DNA from: Micromonospora sp. WMMA1363
Lineage (GTDB): Bacteria > Actinomycetota > Actinomycetes > Mycobacteriales > Micromonosporaceae
Direction: 5' to 3'
Assembly (NCBI RefSeq): GCF_030345795.1
Contig: NZ_JAUALB010000001.1
Span: 2,165,001-2,229,000, forward strand
Length of the DNA: 64,000 nt
This document shows, one piece after another, positions 57,642 through 64,000 of the stretch. A program made the position numbers and the translations under genes. The number at the start of each line of letters is the position of its first letter. Within the stretch, counting starts at the first letter, position 1. The notes below the pieces were generated by a model. That model ran no database searches. It had not been told where the DNA came from and worked only from the letters and a program-made list of their open reading frames with translations.

Positions 57642-58712
57642 TCAAGCGGCGAGTTCAAGATCGTTGGCTGTGATGATCTGGTAGAGCTCGCGGGCGATGT
57701 AGCGCTTCAAGCACCGGATGATCTCTTTCTTGGACAGGCCTTCTTTGGTGCGTCGTTCGGTGTAGGCGCGGGTGCGGGGGTCCCAGCGCAGGCGGCAGAG
57801 CACGACGCGGTAGATGGCGGCATTGGCCTGCCGGTCGCCGCCGCGGTTGAGGCGGTGCCGGGTGGTCTTGCCGGACGAGGCGGGGATCGGGGCGACGCCG
57901 CAGAGCATGGCGAACCCGGCCTCGGAGGTGAGCCGGTCGTGGTTCTCGCCGGCGCTGACCAGCAGTTGGCCGGCGGTGTCGGCGCCGAGGCCGTTGGCGG
58001 CCAGTAGGCCGGGGTTGATGGCGGCGACGAGGGGCTGCAGTAGTTCGTCCAGGTCGGCGATCTCGGTGGCGAGCTGCTGGTGGCGGCGAGCGAGGGAGCG
58101 TAGGGCGATCTTGACGGCGGTGGCCGGGGTCGCGGCGTCGGCCCGGTCGGGGCGCAGGTTCGCGCAGGTGGCGATCAGCTGTTTGACGGTCAGGCCGCGC
58201 AGCCGGGCACGCAGCTCGTCGGGGGCGGTGACGATCAGGGACTTGATCTGGCGTTGGGTGTCAGCGCGCTGCTCGACCGCACTGCGCCGGGCCACCCGCA
58301 GGTTACGCAGGGCCTCGACGCGGCCGTCACGCTGCTTGGGGGTGCCGGTGCGTTCTCCGGCCAGGGCCGCCCTGGCGGCTTGGATGGCGTCGATCGGGTC
58401 GGATTTGCCCTGGAACCGGCGGGTCTTGCGGTCCGGGCGGTCGACCTCGATCACGTCGACGTGGTCGTCGCGCAGCACGCGGGCGAGCCCCGCTCCGTAG
58501 GCGCCGGTGCCCTCGACCCCGACCCGGCTCAGCCGGCCGTGTCCGTGCATCCAGGCCAGCAGGGCGGCGTAGCCGGCCCGCGTGGCGGGGAACTGCTGGG
58601 TGCCCAGCACCCGTCCGACCAGGTCGATCACCGCCGCGGTGTGCGTGTCCTGATGGGTGTCGACTCCACCGACGACCTCGATCGCGGCTTCATCGGGTGT
58701 AATGGGAGGCAT
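57642..58712 (-). CDS. IS110-family transposase (DEDD recombinase)
   Basis: 356-residue recombinase. The N-terminal RuvC-like DEDD domain has Asp18 (GGVDTHQDTH), Glu67 (GVEGTGAYG), Asp105 and Asp108 (GKSDPIDAIQAA). The C-terminal Transposase_20 domain has the conserved serine region PASSGKTTRHRLNRGGDRQANAA, whose serine acts as nucleophile in characterised members. All catalytic residues are present and the frame is intact, so it may be active. The ATG at 58712 has AGGA 6 nt upstream; the frame is open to 58754. The gene runs antisense to the interrupted oxidoreductase. Confidence 0.94.
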   Translation of the reverse strand: MPPITPDEAAIEVVGGVDTHQDTHTAAVIDLVGRVLGTQQFPATRAGYAALLAWMHGHGRLSRVGVEGTGAYGAGLARVLRDDHVDVIEVDRPDRKTRRFQGKSDPIDAIQAARAALAGERTGTPKQRDGRVEALRNLRVARRSAVEQRADTQRQIKSLIVTAPDELRARLRGLTVKQLIATCANLRPDRADAATPATAVKIALRSLARRHQQLATEIADLDELLQPLVAAINPGLLAANGLGADTAGQLLVSAGENHDRLTSEAGFAMLCGVAPIPASSGKTTRHRLNRGGDRQANAAIYRVVLCRLRWDPRTRAYTERRTKEGLSKKEIIRCLKRYIARELYQIITANDLELAA

Positions 58713-58759
58713 CGTCGTCCTGTCGTTCGTGACTGGGGGCAGGGCGGCACGCACCAGCC

Positions 58760-58925
58760 GGGCAACGCGGACAAGACAGAGATGGGGCCTCTGGCCAGGC
58801 TCCTATTAGGTCACAACGCCACGTCCAGTGAGTGCACGAGCACCTCCCGACCGAGGCCGACAAATCCCGTTAAGGACCCGAAGTCAGTCAGGTGGTGGGT
58901 CAGACCCCGGGCGGGAGGTGCTCAT
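58760..58925 (-). ncRNA. candidate bridge RNA of the IS110 element
   Basis: Read on the minus strand, 5' to 3': a 12-bp closing stem (58923-58912 with 58849-58838); inside it CCACCTGAC (58895-58887), identical to the left target flank plus one junction base, and a small hairpin GAC-UUCGG-GUC. After the stem comes ATAGGAGC (58806-58799), identical to the right end of the element; then a hairpin GCCU/AGGC; then CATCTCTG (58784-58777), the complement of the left end CAGAGATG. The order target loop, then donor loop, each with left and right guides, is that of known IS110 bridge RNAs. The right target guide is not clear. RNA boundaries are approximate. Confidence 0.7.
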
Positions 58926-60012
58926 GAACATCATCTCTGTCAGGTGGGGTGATGCTGCCCAATCACGCGCCGCTCGTGGTGGCCGAGCAGTTCGGCACCC
59001 TGGAGGCGCTGCACCCGGGCCGGATCGATGTGGGTATCGGGCGGGCGCCCGGCACCGACCAGGTCACCGCGCTGGCGCTGCGGCGGACGGTGGAGGGGTT
59101 GTCGGCTGAGGGCTTCCCCCGGGAACTGGCGGACCTGGTGAACTACTTCACCGGCGAGGACCCGGGGCCGATCACGGCCACCCCGGGCCTGGGCCAACGG
59201 CCGGCGGTCTGGCTGCTGGGGTCCAGCGGGTTCAGCGCGCAGTTGGCCGGGCTGCTCGGCCTGCCGTTCTCGTTCGCGCACCACTTCAGCGCGCAGAACA
59301 CGCTGCCAGCGCTGGCGCTGTACCGGCAGAGCTTCCGGCCGTCGCGGTGGCTGGACCGGCCATACGCGATGGTGGCGGTCAACGCGGGCGTTTCCGATGG
59401 CGGCCCCGATGGCATCTCGGCTGTCGGTTCCGTTGGGTTACGAGTGTGCGCGGAGACCGACGAGCGGGCGGAGTGGCTGGCCGGGCCGGCCGGACTGTCG
59501 TTCCTGAAGCTGCGCTCGGGCCAGCCGGAGCCCCTCGCCACGCCGGCGGAGGCAGCGGCGTACCCGTACACGGACGTGGAGCGGGCGTTCGTCGCGCAGC
59601 GCCGGGAGGGGCAGGCGACGGGCTCGCCGGAGACGGTCCGCCGGCAGCTCGGCGACCTGCTGGCGCGCACCGGCGCGGACGAGCTGATGCTCACCACGCT
59701 GGTGTACGACGTAACCGACCGGGTGCGCTCGTTCGAGCTGATCGCCGAACACGTCGCCGGCGGCCTACGCCGGAGCGTCTGAAACACGATCTTTACGCCG
59801 CCGTCACTCCGGGGACTCGCGGGGCGCATAGCTTTGGTTCCGGTGGTGGTACGGCAACCCCGGTCGGGACGGGTCGGGAGTGCCGCGGTGTGGCGCACCG
59901 GGTCGGAGCTGGCGGATTCCGCGGCCCCGACCCGGTGCCTTCCCCGACACGATCGATCGCCCTCCTTGCCTCCGCCCCGCATTCTTGATCCACTCGCCGG
60001 GTGGCTGCGCAC

Positions 60013-61436
60013 ATGACCCCGGAGGAGTTCCGCCACGCCGGGTACGCCGTGGTGGACTGGATCGCCGACTACTGGACCACGCTCCCGCAGCGGCGTGTCA
60101 CGTCGCCGGCCCCGCCCGGGACGGTGGCCGCCGCCCTGCCGGTCGGCCCGCCGGAGCAGGGCGAGCCGATCGAGGCGGTACTCGCTGACCTCGACACGCT
60201 GGTCACGCCGAACCTGACGCACTGGCAGCACCCGGGCTTCTTCGGCTACTTCCCGGCCAACACGTCCGGCCCCAGCGTTCTCGGCGACCTGGTCAGCTCG
60301 GGGCTGGGGGTGCAGGGGATGCTCTGGGCGACCGGGCCGGCCTGCACCGAGCTGGAGACCGCGGTGCTCGACTGGCTCGCCGACCTGCTGGATCTGCCGA
60401 GGCGGTTCCGGTCGGCCGGCGCCGGCGGCGGGGTCATCCAGGACTCCGCCTCCTCGGCGACGCTGGTCGCCACCCTGGTCGCGGTGCACCGGGCGAGCGG
60501 GGGCCGGTGGCGGGAGGTTGGCGTGGATCGGCGCTACCGCGCGTACAGCTCCACCCAGGGCCACTCTTCGATCGAGAAGGCCGCGCGGATCGTCGGACTG
60601 GGCGCCGAGGGCGTCCGGGCCGTCGAGGTGGACCCGACCACCCTCGCCATGTCGCCGCGGGCGCTGCGGGCGGCGATCCAGGCTGACCTGGCCGCCGGGC
60701 TGGTGCCGGCCATCGTGGTGGCCACCGTGGGGAGCACCTCGACCACGGCGGTCGACCCACTGCCAGAAATCGGTGCGATCTGCGCCGAGTACGGGATCTT
60801 CCTGCACGTCGACGCCGCCTACGCGGGCGCCGCGGCGGTCTGCCCCGAGCTGCGCTCCGGGCACGCCGGGCTGGAGTACGCCGACTCGTACTGTTCGACC
60901 CGCACAAGTGGCTGCTCACCGGGTTCGACTGCGACGCGTTCTGGGTGGCCGACTCCGGGGAGTTGGTCGAGGCGCTGACGGTACTGCCGGAGTACCTGCG
61001 CAACGCCGCCTCCGAGTCCGGCGCGGTGCTCGACTACCGGGATTGGCAGGTGCCGCTGGGCCGTCGGTTCCGGGCGTTGAAGCTGTGGTTCGTGCTGCGC
61101 TGGTACGGCGTGGCGGGCCTGCGCGCGCACATCCGGTCGGGGGTGGCACTCGCCGCCCGCTTCGCCGGCCGGGTAGCCGCCGACGAGCGCTTCGAGCTGG
61201 CCGCGCCGCACCCGTACGCGCTGGTCTGCTTCCGGTTGCGGGCCGACGACACGGTCAACGCCGAGCTGCTGGCCAGGGTGAACGCGACCGGTCGGGTCCA
61301 CCTCACCCACACCCGGGTCGCGGGCCGGTACACGCTTCGGCTGGCGGTCGGCGCGCCGCAGACCACCGAGATCCACGTCGACGAGGCCTGGGCCCTGCTC
61401 ACCGACGCCGCGAACGTCCTCCTTCCGGACCGCTGA
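60013..61436 (+). pseudogene. aromatic-L-amino-acid decarboxylase family protein, frameshifted at the PLP lysine
   Basis: Group II pyridoxal-dependent decarboxylase (DDC/TDC type, ~474 codons). The first frame (MTPEEFRHAGYAVVDWIADY, HPGFFGYFPANTS, IQDSASSATLVA, HVDAAYAGAA) is intact to GLEYADSYC. There, at about 60891-60895, TACTGTTCGACC lacks one base compared with the expected TACTGCTTCGACC. The second frame continues FDPHKWLLTGFDCDAFWVAD to the normal C-terminus at 61436. The PLP-binding lysine is in DPHKW, directly after the shift, so the first-frame product lacks it. Sequencing error, true mutation or recoding cannot be distinguished. The GTG at 60001 is an alternative start. Confidence 0.88.
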
Positions 61437-61453
61437 TCTCCGGACCGCTGATC
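61424..61453. repeat. 15-bp tandem duplication over the decarboxylase stop
   Basis: CCGGACCGCTGATCT occurs at 61424-61438 and 61439-61453. The first copy contains the stop codon. Confidence 0.9.
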
Positions 61454-61602
61454 TCCGGTCCCACGCCGGGCGCCGCTGACCCGAAAGCGCTTCGCGGATG
61501 TCGGTGCCGCCCGGAGCCGTTTTCTCCCAGGATCTCGCGGTGCGCCCAACGGAAGCCGGATCCGTCGGCGCGTTACTGTCGGTGGCTGTCCGGCGGCGCG
61601 GA

Positions 61603-62541
61603 TCACCGGCTCGGCGCGGCGACCGACTCGGCGGTGACGCCGGCCGGGGTGGACGTCGGGGCGCTCAGCGCGGTGGCGGCGACGGCCCGGGCGCGCAGCA
61701 GGGCCCGGACGGCGAACGCGAGGGCGGCGGCCCAGGCGAGCACCAGCAGTGTGTAGGCGGCCGGCCGAATCCCGCCCCCGACCTCGGCGGCACGCATCAG
61801 CGTACGGGCGTTGGTCAGCACGATCACGCCGCCGATCGCCGCGCCGAGCAGTTGGGCGGGGACGACGCGGACCAGCCACGCTGCCAGCGGCGCGGCGACC
61901 AGGCCACCGACCAGCAACGCGGTCACGATCGGCAGCAGGAAGCCCTGTGTGCCCAGACCGACGAGGAACCCGACGCTGGCCGCGCCGGCGACCAGGAACT
62001 CGGCGGTGTCCACCGAGCCGATCACCCTGCGCGGCTCCATCCGGCCACTGGCCAGCAGGGCGGGAGTGGCGACCGGCCCCCAGCCCCCGCCGCCGGTGGC
62101 GTCGACGAAGCCGGCGACCAGACCGAGCGGGCCGAGAAACCGCCCACGCGGGCGGCCGGCCCGCCGCTCGGCGCGCAGCGGCCGGGAGAAGCGCACCAGC
62201 AGGTACACGCCGAGCGTGAACAGGATGGCTGCCATCCAGGGCGCGGCGGCTTCGGTGGAGACGGCGCTGAGGAAGGTCGCGCCGGCGAACGCGCCGAGCG
62301 CACCCGGCAGTGCGATGCGGCCGACCACCCGCCAGTCGACGTTGCCGAACCGCCAGTGCGCCGCCCCCGCGGCCAGCGTGGTGCCCATCTCGGCAAGGTG
62401 CACCGATGCCGAGGCGGCGGCCGGCGCGACGCCGGCGAGCAGCAGCAGTGTCGAGGAGGTGAGCCCGTACGCCATGCCGAGCGCACCGTCGACGAGTTGC
62501 GCGGCGAGTCCGACGAGAGCGAGGACGAGCAGCCTGCGCAC
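61603..62541 (-). CDS. TauE/SafE family anion exporter
   Basis: 312-residue membrane protein with about eight segments, of the sulfite/organosulfonate exporter family. LVDGALGMAYGLTSSTLLLLAG and the repeated VDATGGGGWGPVATPALLASG are the two conserved motifs. GGGAGG is about 5 nt before the GTG at 62541. The upstream gap is AT-rich (TATCTAAATATC) and probably holds the promoter. It lies 99 bp downstream of the Rrf2 gene on the same strand, so Rrf2 may control it; substrates could be sulfite or related sulfur anions. Confidence 0.9.
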   Translation of the reverse strand: MRRLLVLALVGLAAQLVDGALGMAYGLTSSTLLLLAGVAPAAASASVHLAEMGTTLAAGAAHWRFGNVDWRVVGRIALPGALGAFAGATFLSAVSTEAAAPWMAAILFTLGVYLLVRFSRPLRAERRAGRPRGRFLGPLGLVAGFVDATGGGGWGPVATPALLASGRMEPRRVIGSVDTAEFLVAGAASVGFLVGLGTQGFLLPIVTALLVGGLVAAPLAAWLVRVVPAQLLGAAIGGVIVLTNARTLMRAAEVGGGIRPAAYTLLVLAWAAALAFAVRALLRARAVAATALSAPTSTPAGVTAESVAAPSR

Positions 62542-62640
62542 GGCACCCTCCCGATTATCTAAATATCTCCTATCGACTTGGTCGACAATGCGGGACCGGT
62601 GGGCGCCGGGTCAAGTCCCTGTTCGGTCGGTGGGACGCGG

Positions 62641-63111
62641 TCAGGTCCAGGCGCGCGGATCGGCGGCCAGCTCGGTGACCCGCTGCGGAAGCCTCTCATC
62701 GGCCACGTCCGCGATGGTGACCAGTTCGAGGATCTGCCGCTCGCTGGCCCGTAACGCGATCCACACGTCCTGCAGGGCCCGCGCCGCGCCGTGGTAGCCG
62801 AGTTCCTCCGGCCGCCGCCCCCGTACGTGCGCGAGGGGTCCGTCGATCACCCGGATCACCTCGGCGAGGGAGATCTCCTCCGCCGGCCGGGCCAGCCAGT
62901 AGCCGCCCTCCGGGCCCCGTTGGGCGTGCACGATTCCGCCCCGCCGCAGTTGCAGCAGAATGCTCTCCAGGAACTTCGGGGGGATATCCTGGGCGCGGGC
63001 GATCTGGTCCGCGGTGACCGGCCGACTACGCCCGGCGGTGGCGTCACCGGTCACCGACGCGAGTTCGGCGACCGAGCGGAGGGCGTAGTCGACCCGGGCG
63101 GAGAGACGCAT
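62641..63111 (-). CDS. Rrf2 family transcriptional regulator without cysteines
   Basis: 156-residue winged-helix regulator. RLSARVDYALRSVAELA starts the domain; TADQIARAQDIPPKFLESILLQLRRGGIVHAQRGPEGGYWLARPAEEISLAEVI is the recognition region, matching Rrf2 throughout. The protein has no cysteine at all, so it cannot ligate an Fe-S cluster as IscR or NsrR do; it is more like cysteine-metabolism regulators of the CymR type. The neighbouring tauE suggests a sulfur stimulus, which is inference. The ATG at 63111 fits the family N-terminus; the open frame extends to 63174. Confidence 0.92.
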   Translation of the reverse strand: MRLSARVDYALRSVAELASVTGDATAGRSRPVTADQIARAQDIPPKFLESILLQLRRGGIVHAQRGPEGGYWLARPAEEISLAEVIRVIDGPLAHVRGRRPEELGYHGAARALQDVWIALRASERQILELVTIADVADERLPQRVTELAADPRAWT

Positions 63112-63192
63112 GCCGGACAGGCTATCCGCCCGGTCGATCGCCCTGGCCGATCGGGCCGGGCCGCGGTCGCTCACCGGGCAGATCGACGCAGG

Positions 63193-64000
63193 TCAGGTGC
63201 CGACGCGCCGCACCAGCCCCTCCTGAACGGCGCTGGCGATCTGCCGCCCGTCCCGGGTGAACATCCGGCCGGTCGCCAGCCCCCGCGCGCCGGAGGCCGA
63301 CGGGCTCCAGCAGTCGTACAGGAACCACTCGTCGGCGCGGAACGGCCGGTGAAACCACAGTGCGTGGTCGAGGCTCGCGCCCGCCACGCCGCCGGGGCCC
63401 CAGACCTCGCCGTGCACCGACAGCACCGAGTCCAGCAGGGTCAGATCGGAGGCGTACGTCAGTGCGCAGGCGTGCAGCAGCGGATCGTCGGGCAGCTTGC
63501 CGTCGATCCGCATCCACACTCGCTGGTACGGGTCGGCAGGGCGGTCACCAGGGCGAACCCAGCCCGGCTCGCCGACATAGCGGACGTCGATCGGACGCGG
63601 GATCTGCCCCCAGATACCGAGCCGCTCGGGGTAGCGGGCGAGCCGATCGATCATCCTCGGCACCTCCTCCGGCCCTGGCACGTCCGGCGGGGCCGGCGCT
63701 TGGTGGTCCAGCCCCTCCTCCACGCGCTGGAACGACGCGGACATGAAGAAGATCGGCTTGTCGTGCTGGAACGCGACCGAGCGGCGTACCGAGAAGGACA
63801 GTCCGTCGCGCACATTCTCCACCTGGTACTCGATCGACTCGGCCGGGTCGCCGGGACGGACGAAGTAACCGTGCAGCGAGTGCACGACGCGCTCCGGGTC
63901 CACTGTCCGGCCGGCGGCGACCAGGGCCTGACCGGCCACCTGTCCGCCGAACACCCGCTGTAGTCCGATCTGCGGGCTCGTCCCCCGAAAGGCCATCTCG
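63193..64000 (-). CDS. tesB: acyl-CoA thioesterase II (5' end beyond right edge)
   Basis: Double-hotdog thioesterase that hydrolyses medium- and long-chain acyl-CoA. The visible part begins near FRGTSPQIGLQRVFGGQVAGQALVAAGRTV, which in full-length members is preceded by about 20 residues, so the start lies outside the window. HSLHGYFVRPGD, LSFSVRRSVAFQ, ASLDHALWFHRPFRADEWFLYD (catalytic Asp in SLDHAMW-type motif) and GRMFTRDGRQIASAVQEGLVR are typical. It is followed by the Rrf2 gene on the same strand after 81 bp. Confidence 0.93.
   Translation of the reverse strand, partial: EMAFRGTSPQIGLQRVFGGQVAGQALVAAGRTVDPERVVHSLHGYFVRPGDPAESIEYQVENVRDGLSFSVRRSVAFQHDKPIFFMSASFQRVEEGLDHQAPAPPDVPGPEEVPRMIDRLARYPERLGIWGQIPRPIDVRYVGEPGWVRPGDRPADPYQRVWMRIDGKLPDDPLLHACALTYASDLTLLDSVLSVHGEVWGPGGVAGASLDHALWFHRPFRADEWFLYDCWSPSASGARGLATGRMFTRDGRQIASAVQEGLVRRVGT

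Larger units (their letters stand above)
57627..58939 (-). mobile_element. IS110-family insertion sequence, 1313 bp, with its own guide RNA region
   Basis: Ends are deduced from the interrupted gene: removal of exactly 1313 bp heals the reading frame, with one ambiguous G at the junction and no longer target duplication. The element carries a single transposase gene on the minus strand, a 15-bp right end (57627-57641) and a 227-bp non-coding left end (58713-58939). There are no terminal inverted repeats, as is usual for IS110. The element end as read leftward from 58939 is CAGAGATGATG; the other end (57627) is ATGCTCCTATGG on the plus strand. Confidence 0.92.
57402..59782 (+). pseudogene. luciferase-like (LLM class) flavin-dependent oxidoreductase split by an IS110 element
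   Basis: The first 75 codons (57402-57626, DVPMSVLDLAPVARDAGTG...VAEHHNMPAIASSAPAVLLAHLA...TIRMG) and the last 281 codons (58940-59782, [21 protein letters not shown]...) are halves of one 355-residue LLM-class oxidoreductase of the MsnO8-like subgroup. Joining 57626 to 58940 restores the frame and the conserved [12 protein letters not shown] motif. The gene is otherwise free of stops, so the insertion is probably recent. A restart from the GTG at 58949 would lack the N-terminal strands. It lies downstream of the Lrp gene by 46 bp. Confidence 0.9.

Noticed and set aside
58838..58923. The 12-bp inverted repeat as terminal inverted repeats of the IS
   Set aside because: Both arms lie inside one end of the element and the healed-gene boundary is at 58939, so they are an RNA stem and not terminal repeats.

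Overview
The window is high-GC actinobacterial DNA. Gene content and order (rapZ-yvcK-whiA-gap-pgk, uvrA/uvrB/uvrC, polA/rpsA/coaE-grpB, the liv transporter next to an ANTAR regulator) and the protein sequences point to the Micromonosporaceae, most likely Micromonospora or Salinispora. This assignment is from recall of families and synteny, not from a search. Both edges cut genes: pgk on the left and an acyl-CoA thioesterase II (tesB) on the right.

Layout. 1-5030: the conserved minus-strand block rapZ-yvcK-whiA-gap-pgk (cell-wall and carbon regulation, sporulation regulator, lower glycolysis). uvrC belongs upstream of this block, but recQ sits between them on the other strand. 7307-15898: uvrC, a Rieske lipoprotein, uvrA, rsgA, and a small plus operon (mycothiol-dependent isomerase-like protein and MBL hydrolase). 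16047-22793: a methyltransferase, a cold-shock protein, an unrecognised protein, a CocE-type hydrolase, a lytic transglycosylase lipoprotein and a DedA-PAP2 fusion. 22929-30288: typA, a cytosolic serine hydrolase, a YhhN protein, a PtpB-like phosphatase, terC behind a manganese (yybP-ykoY) riboswitch, an ABM protein and an XRE/DUF5753 regulator. 30559-45547: uvrB, a two-repeat membrane-anchored protein, coaE-grpB, rpsA, a methyltransferase, an accessory insert (DUF2945, DUF3140, secreted beta-lactamase-like protein, MFS pump) and polA. 45846-55370: a D,D-carboxypeptidase, a secreted lysozyme-like protein, the five-gene branched-chain amino acid ABC operon livJHMGF and the ANTAR response regulator. 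55475-64000: an odd tRNA with a Leu anticodon, a Cys/Met PLP enzyme divergent from an Lrp regulator, a luciferase-family gene split by an IS110 element, a frameshifted aromatic amino acid decarboxylase, tauE, an Rrf2 regulator and tesB.

The most interesting item is the IS110-family element at 57627-58939. Removing exactly 1313 bp restores the reading frame and the conserved motif of the host gene, so both ends can be placed. The 227-bp non-coding end upstream of the transposase holds short segments that match, in the order and orientation expected of a bridge RNA, the left target flank (9 nt), the right end of the element (8 nt) and the complement of its left end (8 nt). A guide RNA for a programmable recombinase can therefore be read from the sequence alone.

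Other points: a yybP-ykoY riboswitch before terC; a class I (short variable loop) tRNA with anticodon CAA; a 21-bp in-frame duplication of the KTG active-site motif in a penicillin-binding protein; a -1 frameshift exactly before the PLP lysine of a decarboxylase; two decayed oxidoreductase fragments in gaps; a PAP2 domain without catalytic residues; and a recurring TANNNT-N6/7-start arrangement that suggests several leaderless mRNAs.
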